A stretch of 64,000 nucleotides of DNA from NCBI GenBank assembly GCA_903632075.3, contig CAHIKZ030005440.1:124001-188000 (forward strand). Reading direction: 5' to 3'. Source of the DNA: Acanthosepion pharaonis (Eukaryota > Mollusca > Cephalopoda > Sepiida > Sepiidae). The position numbers and the translations under genes were made by a program. This document shows, piece by piece, positions 23,139 to 35,035 of this stretch; position 1 is the stretch's first letter, and every line of letters begins with the position of its first letter. The notes beneath the pieces were generated by a model. The model made no database searches. It was not told the origin of the DNA and was given only the letters and a program-made list of their open reading frames with translations.

Positions 23139-25850
23139 CCTCTGCCATCTGCAATGATGGAGAAAGCATTACCTCGAACCATCGCCAGTGAGACACACTG
23201 CAAGAGCCACTCCGTTTCACGAGGCTCGTCCCTTAATCGAGACGCAATCGCACCAGTCCTCCGAAGGAACGCCATCGAACGAGGGCCAATAACCCCAGAA
23301 GTCTCCACTGCCACAAGAGTAAAAAAAACAATCTATCGGCAAGAGAAGAATATTTAATTATTTTTTTTTATCTCTGCGTCCCGAGCGACGGACCCCGGCT
23401 CGACCGCGGACCTGATCAAATTACCGGTCGAATATGTATCCGCACAGGTCGCATCCCAAATCAACGACTTCCCCATTTTAAAAGGGAAAATGGTAATGTC
23501 ATCCGACCGCTTTCCATCATCACGGTCGAGGTCTACGGGTTCGATTTGGGAAGAGAACCCAGCTGCATCAAACCTCTTCTGATGATGTCGTTTATTGCTG
23601 CATGCCGTGGAAAGCAGCCGGCATTACGACGACAGGAGAGAGGATGCAAACCAAACTCATCGATGGAAGCTCCGTATCTGCATCTGTGACGCTCACATAA
23701 TTTGAGTCCAAGACGGATCGCGACTCCGACGCCAGTTCACATCATCTAGAAGGGTTCCGCTAGATGAAGAGGGCACTGCGTTGAGCCAGGTGCCACTACT
23801 CAGTTGTGAAGCAGATAGTAGACAGGTGAGGCGATGCTGATCCAGAGAGAGCCTCAAATTAGCAAAATTGGCCTCGCATTTTATTTTATCCCAGCTTTTT
23901 TGTTTTGATGTGTCTAGCGGGATAGAAAGTAATTCTTGGGCCCAGACGCTGCAAGCTTGTTCGAAAGAACTACCCGAGAAACAATGAGACGATCCACCGA
24001 CTATCTCATCAATTAATTCACGACTGGACGAAAGTGAAGAAAGATATTCTGGAAGGGCCAAATCTACCGCTGATCGAAGGCCCAGGCCTCCGAAACTCAA
24101 AGGGAGCTTTGCCTGCCTCCAGCCTGTGTCGTCGAAATTAACGTTACAAATTAGCTCCGCGCATCTCTTAATTGGGATATCTCTCATTTAAGAAATCCTT
24201 TTTCAGGTAGCAAGGGGCACTTCGGTAGCAAAAAACTGTTCTTCAAGAGGAAGATGGCTGGATGTACATCAATTAATTGCAATTTCTCAGTCGTTCTTGT
24301 TAGAATGGCATGTTTAGTATCCAAACACTCTTGAATGGCCATTGGAAAGACTGGAGAACCAAGAATATGTAATTCCTCCTTAGGTGTTATTTTTATATCC
24401 TCAAGGATGAGTCTGATATCCCGGATAACACACTCGAAATCATCTGCAGTATAATTCAAATTTATTATCTCTGACTTGGACGAGTTAATCTCAAGCCCAC
24501 ACAGAGATAAAGCAGGAATAACTCGTCGGAGGTCAGTAGATACGACCTCGATGGATCCTCCCAACTTTGCATCGTCAATCGAGCTACTCCGTCAACAGCC
24601 ATCGCAAATAGTAGCGGACCAAGTGGATCACCTTGCTGGATTCCAGTAGCAGAAGAGATAAAATTATCGGAGGCGATCAACATACTTGGATGACTATACG
24701 AAAGATGAGCCAGTTTAAATATGGAAGGAGTCCGTTGATGACAAACGTCCAGGGCATGATTCCTTCTGATGCTATTGAAAGCGTTTTTCATGTCCAATTT
24801 TAATAAGAAAACCTGAGGGAAACAGGTGATGTATTCTCGAAAAATGATCTTGTGGCATGAACCGCGGCTTCACATCCGCCACGTATGCCTACCTCGAGCT
24901 GGACAGGTCGCAATTCATGCCCTATCTCCTTTACAACAACTCTACAAGCAATTTTTGCCACGAGACGACGAAGAATGTTACCAACAGCGAAAGGGCGGAT
25001 ACCTCCGTCTTTTTTTTTTTTAAGCCATTAAGTTGGCAGAAAATATTAAGTCGCGATCATGTTGGAGTATTTCAGCTCGGAGGAGGGAATTAATAAGAGC
25101 TGTTATGGATATTTTCAAATGTTCATCAGCTTCGGCAGTGTGGGCAGAAATTAAGTCTTTGATGTGACCAGGTCGAAAGCCGTTCACACCTCCACTGCTG
25201 CTTCCCGAGAAAGACTTCAGAGCGGCAACCATTGCTTCCTTTGAGATTTCAATATTTGAATCATTGTTTTCCATCTGAGCAAATCTGACATCTGATGGTA
25301 GCGCAGGATGTTTCCGACGGAGAGCTGTAAGAACTTATGGTGTAGTAGTATAGTATCGGATGAGGCCAACACTCTAACTGCAGCTGAGACATCACCCTCG
25401 ATCAACTTAGCATTGACCAGAGTACGGAGTCTCTTAAAATCGTCGACTGTAGATGAAGGATGAAATCTATTAGGATTAGAGAGATTAGAAAATTCAGTGG
25501 CATTTATTTTAGACGAATTGAATAAAGAAATGTTATTTTTCATAATAGATGAGACAGATGATGTAGGGTCCTTATTGTAAGGAATGCCGAGTACAAGTGT
25601 TGCGAAAGAGAAAAGGTGATCCAGTCAAGCGAGCTGTTCAAGTTAAGTGCCTGGTCTATGGCAGTAGTCAAGGCATCGGCTGCCGGGATTCTGACAGATT
25701 TAGGGATTTTTAAAGACACCTTCCGGAATTTTCTAAGGAGTGGGGTTGCCCTCAAAACTTCACTGACATCTCTTTGGGTCGGTTCATTATGTTGATGGAT
25801 CACACTATCTTGTAGAGCCGAGAGAGACAGACAATGTGAACAACTCTAAA
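23139..25850 (-). pseudogene. Non-LTR retrotransposon with C-terminal restriction-like endonuclease-type region, broken
   Basis: Read from 25850 down, the coding pieces give an N-terminal region (RVLASSDTI near 25370), then the RT: SSGGVNGFRPGHI, KKDGGIRPFAVGNILRRLVA, LDMKNAFNS and GIQQGDPLGPLLFAM. The catalytic motif is IDDAKLGG (DD codons at 24571-24576), then CGLEINSSKSE. After the thumb come a Cys/His cluster (GLHPLSC), then KRSDDITIFPF and LIWDATCADTYS, and a tail ending RGNAFSII near 23150. A C-terminal Cys/His knuckle followed by an RPD...D-type region is what I recall for R2-, NeSL- and related LINEs with restriction-like endonucleases. Between motif B (AVDGVAR) and IDDA about 100 bp are missing, and several frameshifts are present. 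It is dead. Confidence 0.75.
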
Positions 25851-25854
25851 CAAC

Positions 25855-27635
25855 GCTGGAGCTGGTCCTCTCAGAAAGATCCCGTTTGCATTGAAAAACA
25901 AGCTGAAAGAATTTTTGGACAGAATAACCAAAATGGGCATCAGCAAACCAATCATCAAACCTACCGAAATGGGTAAACTCGCTAGTGATCATTGAAACAC
26001 TATAGCATATGCATCGGGTGTCACCATTTTAGCTGGGCAGAACTATTGTCCTTTGGAACGAGAGGCTCTCAGAGTATGTGATTTTTTTTTTGATTTTTTT
26101 TTTGCAGCAAAGATTTCATGAATTTGTGTACGGACATCACTTTGAAGTTGAAAACGACCACAGGCCTCTGTTATCAATCTTCAAAAAAATCACTTATCAA
26201 AGCACCACCATACATCCAGCGATTTATGTTAGCACTGCAGCCTTATGATTACACCCTCAATTACATCCTAAGGAAAACTGCACTTGCTCCTGACAACCTA
26301 TCATGTGCATATTTAGATGACTGCACAATCGAAATCTCCACTGAAATCATGGAAACCCATGTGATCAACGAATCACGACCAATGACTGACAAGGTACTCA
26401 GCACTTACTGTAGAAACTCACGAGTCACTAAAACTTCTAGCTAGATATACTCTTCATGGTTGGCCTGAAAAACAAAAAGTAGAACCATCACTAAAATTGT
26501 TCTACAATAGCAGAGATGACATTTCAATGCTAAATGATTTACTGTTAAAAGGGAACAGAATAATCACCCCAACTGACCTACGTGGAAAGGACGAAAATCT
26601 TATGTACTCTGGACACCAAGGCATTGGGAAGTGTCTTGCACAAGTGAAAGAATATGTTCATTGGTCTGGCATTACAGCCAACATCAAAGATACTATAAGC
26701 AACTGCACACCGGCTTCGATAAATGCTACCAATAACCGACTGAACCAATTATAACCCATGAAATTCCCGAATCACCATGGACCAAAATTGGTACTCATAT
26801 CTTTCAACTACGCAAAAAAAGAAGAAAAAAAACGTATATGATTTGCTGTTGATTATCCCACCAAGTTCTTTGACACTTACAGTCTCCCAGACAAACAATC
26901 TTCAACGGTCATCATGCATCTCAAGAGCATGTTTGTAAAATTTGGCATTCTACAGACTGTAATCTGTGACAACGGTCCTGAATTTAAATCAAAAGATTTC
27001 AAAATATTTGATAAGGATTGGGATTTCTAGTATGACATATCAAATGCTCTAAACCCGCAATGCAGTTGTCTTGTGGAGCGCATCATCCAAACAGTTAAAC
27101 GCACTCTGAAGAAAGCAATGAAAAACGACCAAGACCCGTAGCTAGCTAATCTTGCCTTATGAGCTATTCCTCTTAATGTTGCTTCATCGCCAGCAACAAA
27201 ACACACGGGTAGAAATCTTTGAACGACTCCCACCTCAAATTGAACATCACCACTGAAATAAACAAAAAGATCTACCAATTACCTTATCTCGAATTCTACC
27301 TGAACTCAAATGGGAAATAAAAGGAAAACTGCTTAACAAGTTAAAGTATCCCTGTTCCTATTTGGTAGAAACTGATAAAGCCGTCGATATTAGACATAAT
27401 CGACATCATCTACTTAAGACAAAAGAGTGATTAACTCAGATATCAACGACGAAAACATCCTCTCAGTAGAGGATCTATCAACCCATCTTGATCGATATTC
27501 TGAATGGACAGCTTAGGATCTGGAAGCTCATCAGCTGCATCGTCTATGAAGTCCTCATTCCCCTTGATTCTTCAGAGAAACCTATCTCCATGAACTTTTC
27601 CTTGTTTTGTTTTCTTCATTTTTCTTCTGGTGGGG
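25855..27635 (+). pseudogene. Ty3/Gypsy retrotransposon pol 1, internally deleted
   Basis: It begins in the RT N-terminal region (RKIPFALKNKLKEFLDRI, then a stop near 25995). It jumps directly into RNase H (AYASGVTILAGQNYCPLERE), then KFHEF/HFEVENDHRPLLSI in a shifted frame, and LRKTALAPDNLS. Integrase follows: HHCC region around 26600-26700, SGHQGIGKCLAQVKEY, core CDNGPEF (Asp codon 26968-26970) and VERIIQTVKR (Glu codon 27076-27078). Most of the RT, including its YxDD box, is deleted, and many stops are present. It abuts the LINE at 25850 and continues into an LTR at 27636. It cannot encode a working enzyme. Confidence 0.8.
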
Positions 27636-27790
27636 TGTTATGATGATATTATTAAGGTCCTAAGCAACACCTTTTCTTTTTATGTTGCTGTAAGCGACAA
27701 TGAAGCCAGTTAATAAATATGCCTTAAAAATCGACTACACGTGTCCGAGTTATTGCAACCCATCCACGCTCATAATCAAGGTATGTAACA
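27636..27790 (+). mobile_element. 3' LTR of Gypsy 1 (155 bp)
   Basis: The stretch starts TGTTATGATG and ends GTATGTAACA, giving TG...CA ends with a 5-bp inverted repeat (TGTTA/TAACA). Just before it lies a short G-rich tract (TGGTGGGG) suitable as a polypurine tract. It contains an AATAAATAT polyadenylation-like signal. No matching 5' LTR is present, because the element's left side is lost. Confidence 0.65.
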
Positions 27791-28754
27791 CCTTTATTAT
27801 ATGACATGGTTGACCAGTTACCTGGCATGTCACCTTCAAAGAAATCCAACCCAGAGGAAGTTTTAAATTCGAACAAATCGGCACGGACTTCTGCTATTGT
27901 TTTACATTCTCAAATTCAACATCGTATTTAAGTTAGGTTGTCAATGTCTGTTTAAATATTTTATTAATTATATACGGTAAGTCTAAAAATCCTTTAGTTC
28001 ACAATTCTATTGTAACGTTAAAATTTTCATTTTCTAAAGTTAAATGGGACACTAAATTAAGAGCATAGCCTGTTAAACAATTTTTTTTTAAATGACTACC
28101 TTAGATCTATCAGGTTGTACACTAGCACTAATGGGTATGTTCCAATCCTCATAAATACGTTGGACACTATTGTAAGTGGGTGTAATATGCTGTCTAAGTA
28201 GTCCACCACTAGCAGTGGTTTACCTGCTTCACGTCGCTGGCGAGTATTGTTTTTGTTGATGTTATAAAGATTACCATTTCATTTTCAGCCTCTGTTTTGG
28301 TTATTCCTCATTCAGTAACCCTTCCTAGGTTACAGTATTTAGCTTTCAATTAATTTTCATAAATGAAACTGGACTACTATTCATCTGAATGCTTCTGATT
28401 CTCAATGCCTATAAACCAAGATCAAACCCATAATCTTATAACGAAAATACTTTAATACGAAGCGACTTCTCAGATGCAAAGGACAATATAGAATATATTG
28501 GATAAAAATACTTTACATATGAAACCATAGAAATTTTTGGTTATTTGTGCAGTTTTATAACATTACATACAATTATCTTTATATTATCAACTATTGTTTT
28601 CACCATATAATTGGCTTCATTTTTTTCTTAAAAAAAGAAGCAAAATTGTATTTGTTGATGTTATGTTAAGTATTTTCATCAAGAGAAGATAACTCTCCTG
28701 TAGGTATAGCAATACTGCTTTTTATGCAGTAACTAATTTACATATCACTATACC
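27791..28754. other. Stretch without recognisable gene
   Basis: AT-rich sequence between two oppositely oriented Gypsy remnants. The segment just left of the minus-strand pol (about 28620-28755) may hold that element's 3' LTR, since a purine run lies near 28757-28767 on the minus strand, but no matching LTR copy was found. Confidence 0.35.
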
Positions 28755-30785
28755 TCCCTGAAATTAAGAGGCTTCATACGTTTAATTGATTTTTGACTTC
28801 TACGAACAACCCTGGGACACATAATCCATGTAAGTGAGTCTCTTTATTTCTTTTTATAGGAAATCTAGGTCTTAACTGATTCTCTTCATTTGAATCATCA
28901 TGATACCTCCGGTCACTCTCATACCCACATTGTTCTTCACTACTACCGAATACACTCATTCTCTCCTCCCTCTCATGTTCTTCACTTTCATATCTCTGGT
29001 GGTCTTCCTGATCGCTCTCAATACTGGATTCATTCATCCCTTCTTGCGTCATCTGTTCTGCTTCCTTTTCCTCCTTTTCCCTAACTTCATGCTCTCTTGT
29101 GGTTCTAAATTGGTCAAGTGAACCAGTATGCTCTGTCCAATCTTTAACACAGCTATATTAATCCATTTTGCATCACAAAATTTTCCTTTTCATGACTTAA
29201 ATCCTTGTCCTTTCTGTACCACACACTTTCATTCTGTTATACCATAATACCTATTCTATTATAATGGACTCTCCCACAGATAATAAGTAGTAGTAGCGGC
29301 CGACAGTTGGGCTCAGTGGTGTTGAGCGAGTTAGTCGATATCGGACATTGAAGTACCAACCATCACAACTAGATTGCTGCGTCATTAACTCTTATTTCCA
29401 AGTTCCTAACGTTTTGTACGTCGAACCAAATTTAGGACGAGTTATTGAAATACAAGCCTCCACTGTTAAAACTACTCTACAACACATTCATAGCAAATGA
29501 AATGGTAATTGGAGCTCTTATTTGTCTTCCCATCAATGCGGATAGGCTTTGTCTACTTCCTGCATTTATAACTTAGGTGTAGTTTGGATAAATAACTCTC
29601 TATATCACAATCCACTGGAAAGAATGCTTTTAATCCCATATTTACCGTTTGAACCATTCTCTCTGCCGTTCCATTTCACTGTGGGTGGTAAATTGGTGTT
29701 TTGTATGGAATGCAGCCAGTACATTTTAACCAGGCACATAAAATTTCTTCACAAAACTCAGGTGCATTTTCAGAGATTTCTCAAAAGCACTATCATCAAC
29801 ACCCGCTTCATCATAGTGGCTTTTCTATCCACGACATTAATAACTTCAGGCCAACCTGAATACGAGTCAACTAATATTCTATCCATAATTCATGACCGGA
29901 TCCTGCTTAGTTCTCAACCTAAGCCTTTTAAAAGGTTATACACCTGTTTCAATTCAGTGCAAAATCCTATCCTCACAATTTCCACTTCAAACTTTAACCG
30001 AGATTATGCGCCCACATATGGAATAGTATTTCCTTTATATGTATACAAACTCGAATAGCTTCAGCTTAATTGGCCATCTTAATATCCTGGCAGATGTGAC
30101 CTTTGGGAACTCTCTTCTGGAATTGAATATAAATTCCAAAGGCTTTAAGAGAAATCTTTGTATATTTGATATCCTACATATGAAATTTTTTTCCCAATTA
30201 AACTCGCATTTATCACGATTCATTGTCATACCTGTACTATTTAATTTTCTCAAAAGTTGCTCCATTTTACTTTTGATCTCTTCTTTACTGCGCACACCAA
30301 TGCCTATATCGTCCTAATATACAATTATATTTTAAATTCCCTCTAAAACTTTTTCAGTGGCTTTTTTGGAAAATGTGACTTGGCGATTTTACTCCAAACG
30401 GCAGATGAGTCAATCTTTTTAATCCAGTAGGGGTGTTCATTGTGGTGCCTTTTTGATGCTTGCTATCAATTTTTATCTGATTATATGCTGACTTAAGGTC
30501 AACTTTAGCAAAGTATTTCATACCAGCAAACTCATGGCACGCTATTTCAGTGTTTGACATTGGGAGTGAATCTGAACAGGTCTAGTGATTCATGCCCACC
30601 TTATAATTACAACAATTTCTTAAATCTCCATTGGTCTTGCATATTGCCACAATACCCAACTGCTACCATCCTGGCTGACTTTTTTTATTATCCCTTGCTC
30701 CACCATTTTGTTCAGCTTAACAACCACCAAGAGTAGCATGTGAACAGGAACTTTTGGGGTTTGAAATTACATGGGTTGACTGCTT
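28755..30785 (-). pseudogene. Ty3/Gypsy retrotransposon pol 2, broken, RNase H lost
   Basis: Read from 30785 downwards: an RT N-terminal piece (KMVEQGIIKKVSQDGSSW), the RT core (YFAKVDLKSAYNQIKID, THLPFGVKSPSHIFQK) and the thumb (MEQLLRKLNSTGMTMNRDKC). The sequence then passes into integrase (RILVDSYSGWPEVINV, NGTAERMVQTVN in another frame) and a pol C-terminal tail (RKDKDLSHEKENFVMQ; RPRFPIKRNKE near 28860). RNase H is missing between the thumb and integrase. A SINE-like insertion interrupts it at about 29295-29400. Stops and frameshifts are frequent. Confidence 0.78.
29295..29400 (+). mobile_element. Possible tRNA-derived SINE remnant inside Gypsy pol 2
   Basis: CGGCCGACAGTTGGGCTCAG, then TGGTGTTGAGCGAGTTAGTC, resembles the A-box region of tRNA-derived SINE heads (consensus GGCTCAGTGG). 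About 45 bp later GAAGTACCAACC could be a decayed B box (GAGTTCGAATCC). It sits in the middle of a pol frame that resumes on the other side. The low match makes this tentative. Confidence 0.35.
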
Positions 30786-30788
30786 TCT

Positions 30789-31565
30789 GTGCCTGTCTTT
30801 AAGAACTTTAGAGATCCTTCCGATCCATCTAACTACCGTCCTATCAGTCTCTTACCACTCTTTGGTAAAATCTTCGAGGCTTTAATCAACGCCGAAATTG
30901 TTAAGCATCTTACCCCTCATAATCTGTTCTCCGACAAGCAATATGATTTCCGCTTTGATCGATCTACTGCTGTCGTGCTCACGGCCATAACTGAATTTGT
31001 ATACCAAGCACTTCATAATAACGGAGAAGCTCAAGCCATAGCTCTAGATATCTCTAAAGCATTTGATAGAGTTTGGCATGCTGGCCTTCTTCCTAAGCTT
31101 TAGGGATACAGCATTACAGGATTATTATTTGACAATATAATCATTCCTGTCAAACCGTGAAATGAATGCCTTCCTAAATGGGTTCTCCTCCCACATCTTT
31201 ATTACGAATGCCGGTGTCCCTCAAGGCTCTGTCTTGGGTCCTACACTGTTTCTGATCTTCATTAACGACCTTCTCGATGTCATCAGTTCCCTAGTAGGAC
31301 GACACTACTATTTAGTCCTGCCTCAATAGTAAATCTGGTATTGTTGACAAAACTAACCTGGCCGCCGGTCTCGAAAAGGACCTCCAAACTGTGGTTGACT
31401 GGGGCAGGAAATAGCTTGTTAACTTCAATGTCTCCAAAACGAAACTGCTCTCATTTACCCACCACAGAGAACCATTCCTGCCTCCCATCAAAGTAGCTGA
31501 TGCCCAACTTCACGAAGAGAGATACATCGAAGATTGACTGATCAGCATACACGCAATTCCCACCC
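30789..31565 (+). pseudogene. jockey-like non-LTR reverse transcriptase fragment, copy 1
   Basis: The frame from 30789 to 31103 reads PVFKN, DPSDPSNYRPISLLPLFGKI, FRFDRSTAVVLTAITE and ALDISKAFDRVWHAGLLPKL. These are RT motifs 0 to A of jockey-type LINEs, including the first catalytic Asp. After a stop, decayed pieces of later motifs follow (GVPQGSVLGPTLFLIFINDL region near 31212-31270). The endonuclease half and the 3' end are missing. It lies head to head against Gypsy 2. Confidence 0.8.
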
Positions 31566-31894
31566 GCCTGAAATTAACTCGATGTTAGATTCTCTGATAA
31601 AAGTTTGAGAATACATACTTTCGTTCCAATTCGCTGCACCTCCAGGTGTTAAACTATATCAAACTTGTGTAAATATTCTATCTTTATTTACTATTATTAA
31701 AACTATCATTTTCAACCAAGTTCAGACATCCTTTTCTTCAGCCAAAGAAAATACCACGGTTTACTAATTCAAGTTATTACTTTTTTTGTCAGTAAGAAAA
31801 ACAACACTTACCAGCAACTCTAGACGATCGACAACCTAAGTGGTAACAACTCCTTGGCCAGTTTAAAAATATTTTTAAAATGGAAAATATAAAA

Positions 31895-32254
31895 ACTAGC
31901 AGTGGAGCCCGGCGTTGCCCGGGGATGTAACAGTAAGAGATAGATCAAGTATCGACCATCATAAAGACTGAAAAATAAAATTGACAAAGATTATTGTTTA
32001 AGGTTGACGGACACGCATGTCTTAATTAGTTTTTTTTTTTTTTTTTACGAATTGGTCAAACCCAAATTCAAACAAAAACATTGTTTACAATCGTTATGAG
32101 TCTATCGATTGGTGAAAAGAATTTTATTATAAACAATTGTCTTGTAAATGGAATTTTTAAAGCATTCTGAATGTAAAAATAAAGAAAAAATGTGCAAGAC
32201 AATAAGAAAAACCTGCCAAAAAAAGTGAAGTTTTGTTGAAAAAAAAAAATGTAG
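31895..32254 (+). mobile_element. Dispersed repeat opening ACTAGCAGTGGAGCCCGGCG, copy D (truncated)
   Basis: It matches 18923-19285 closely, through GACGGACACGCATGTCTTA and GAATTGGTCAAACCCAAA. It breaks off after a poly(A)-expanded GTTGAAAAA...ATGTAG, where LTR D begins. The CA run and the end are missing. Confidence 0.65.
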
Positions 32255-33911
32255 TTAAATCGCCCCCCCTGGTCGCAGCGTCGACTCTGTCGTTCGATCT
32301 CATTCGCGGCTCCAGAGTGACGTTCTAACCCTTTGGTTAGATGATTAGTTTTCCCAACTCGCTTCCAACGCCTGGTTACTAGGGTAACTGCACTGATCTC
32401 CGGTCTGCCTACCCACGTTGTGATTAGATTTAGACAGACGGGATCAAACAGGGGTTGGGGCCGTATGCCAACTGGGTTCAATGATAACACACAAGTAAAA
32501 GAAAAAACTCACGAGGCCAAAATTACTGATAAAAAGGGTAACAACCTTTTATATCTAAATGTTCGTTACATAAAATTAAACCCGTTTTGTGGACTGTGGC
32601 CCAAGCTTCTACCATACAACTTAAAGACTTGAAAAAATTTGCATGTCGGGTTGTGGTTTGGTTTCGACATGCTGATCTCTACCAGTCGTTCGGCTGATTC
32701 TTCTCGCATAAATCAAAACTTCTTCTCTTCGGCTTGAGTTGGACGAATTCACTTCGGCTTGAGTTGGACGAATTTCTATCATTATTTCAACTTCTTCTAT
32801 TTTAACTTCTTCTTCGTCCGCCCTGCAACTCTCCTCGCAAGGTCGAAATTTCTGTCGATTGGGGTCCTGCTTTTATTGACGCCGTAACAAACTGGGGTGG
32901 GTCTGTCGGCGCCAGGTTTCTTGATAATTCCAAAAGTCGCATTATTTCTGATTTCCCATTATCGCTCTTACTTTCCTCCTACTGCCTTACAGTGCCTCTG
33001 GGGGGAGGCGCATACCCCTTCCCTGGTCTCTCGTATGTCAGGTGACCGCTCTCGACCAATGGGGTCCTGGTCGAGCGTCCTTCCTCCTCCCTCGCACATC
33101 CGCGACCGCTCTCGGCCAATGAGACTCTGGTCGGGCGTCTCCTCCTCCCTCATGTATCATGTGACTGCCCTCGGCTAATGAAACTCTGGTCGGTATCTTC
33201 CCTCCTTCCTTCGTGACGAAAAAATCCGGGGCTTTGTTCTGGGGAAGAAACACCTTGCTAAAAAAAACAAAATCCAAATTGGCCTTTTCGCTTTTGAAAA
33301 TGACGATTTCGGTTTCCTTCACATTTGGCCTTTGTCAAAACAGCCTGCCGCTAATTAGATGCGACTTAAAGAAAGAATTTTTCCGCCTTGTCGGCGCCTA
33401 AAACAATTGCTTTCACCTCTTTCTTTCGCTCAGGCCTGTAACAAAATCTTAATTATCTGAATTGAAAATATCTTCCTCATCATTTTGGGTGGTCCTTATC
33501 TTCAACTCTAGAGCTGGTCAGGGGTTTGTGTTTATACAATTCCCAGCGGTCACCTCTCATCTCAATGACACCCTTTTCGTTTGTCACTTATTAATATTTT
33601 TTTTTTCCATTGTTCTTAAAATCTTATTTCTTCAAATAACAATTTCTATTTTTCGTGAATTTCGGTCAAAGCCTAGATATCTTTTAACACTTGTTTTGTT
33701 TCTTTTATGCTTTTATGACCGGGTTTTGTACTATCTAGTTTTCTTCCTTCTTCTTTCCTTCGGATCGCCTAAATACAGTTAGAGAATTATTCTCAAAACT
33801 CAATTATTCTTCGTCTCTAAATAACTATTAACTGGTTAATAAACCGAATAAAAATAAATCATATATTTATGAATATCTCTATTCAGTTTTCTAATGATGC
33901 ATGGTGCCACA
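32255..33911 (-). mobile_element. LTR copy D, shortened
   Basis: Read on the minus strand it starts TGTGGCACCATGCATCATTA (33911) and runs parallel to copy C down to GGTCGCAGCGTCGACTCTGT (about 32270-32290), with dozens of small deletions relative to C. The last bases (ACGTCACA) are decayed and no target duplication is seen. The order (ACTAGCAG repeat, LTR) equals that around copy C, so C and D may share a segmental origin. No coding content. Confidence 0.7.
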
Positions 33912-34349
33912 CTTTGTAATCTTTTACAATTTATGATTTTTACTTATTGAATACAGTAAAAAAAATTGCATATTTTGCTTGTGGTGATTCATAATTAGAA
34001 TTCTGATTTGAATATATTTTCCACTCGTTGTTTCTAATACAAAAAATATTAACTTTATTTATTTGGATTTATTAATTTTATCACAAGTACTGTGGTCTTT
34101 CCTTAATAATTATCATCTTCGAAATATTGTTGTTTTTTGTCTATCCGATTTCTTACGTTGGCATTTTTAAATTAAATACTTTCTTTTAAATATTGAATTA
34201 ATTTCAAATAGAACCAATGCCTTATTGATCTGCCTTGTAACAAATTGCAAAGGGAATTGTAAAAACGGCCCTAAAGTACGTGGAATTATCTTTCCCTAAA
34301 GATAAAGAATTATCCAATTTTTCGATTCGTACAATCAGTAGAGATCGTT

Positions 34350-34682
34350 AGATTATTGTTTAGGTTGACGGACACGCATGTCTTATTTTTTTTCTTTTTT
34401 TACGAATTGGTCAAACCCAAACTCAAACAAAAACATTGTTTTCAATCGTTATGATGAGTCCCCCGATTGAATAGAATAGAATTAGAATTTTATTATAAAC
34501 AATTGTCTTGTAAATGGAATTTTTAAAGCATTCTGAATGTATAAATAAAGAAAAAAGTGTGCAAGACAATAAGAAACACTACCTGCCAAAAAAAAGAGGA
34601 TGTTTGTTTTATCGGCTGAAAATTGTAAGAAATCCGATCCCATATATATAGGAACGCACACACACACACAAACAACCTGTTT
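34350..34682 (+). repeat. ACTAGCAG-type repeat, partial copy E
   Basis: It starts at the block GATTATTGTTTAGGTTGACG GACACGCATG and runs through GAATTGGTCAAACCCAAACT, GGAATTTTTAAAGCATTCTG, GAAATCCGATCCCATATATA, a short CA run and ACAACCTG. The GCCCGGCG opening is missing. Confidence 0.65.
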
Positions 34683-34689
34683 TTTTTTT

Positions 34690-35035
34690 AACCTAAATCA
34701 CTCGATGGAATCGCTAAAACATAGAGCATAGTCTGATGAAAAAGACGCCAAAGTTTATGAAAACAAAATTTTATCGTCAAAATGCTTATGTTTTTATGAA
34801 GAGGATAGACTAAATTTTTTTTAATTATTTTTAAAAAATTTTTCCATCTTTTTTAGAATATTCTAAATTTTGATTTAAAAACCTTGTTTCTCTTTGTCGC
34901 AAAAGGGGTAGTAAATAACATAGATAATTTTTAGCGCTTTTTTTTTTTTATTTACACACATTAATTTGGAAAATCTTGCAAAAATAAAAATAATTGTCAG
35001 ATGTTAATGAAACTTTCAGTAACTATTCACAGATG
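34690..35035 (-). repeat. Dispersed AT-rich repeat, 'catcatgctatgctc' family, inverted copy
   Basis: Reverse-orientation signature: AATCGCTAAAACATAGAGCA, TGATGAAAAAGACGCCAAAG and AAAATTTTATCGTC. About 150 bp on comes the partner block AATAATTGTCAGATGTTAAT GAAAC, also near 6830 and, inverted, near 58700. Confidence 0.55.

Noticed and set aside
29295..29400. Functional tRNA gene
   Set aside because: Only A-box-like and weak B-box-like segments are seen; no cloverleaf can be drawn, so it is kept only as a possible SINE remnant.
30554..30736. Plus-strand frame near Gypsy 2
   Set aside because: It is the antisense shadow of the Gypsy 2 RT N-terminal coding region.
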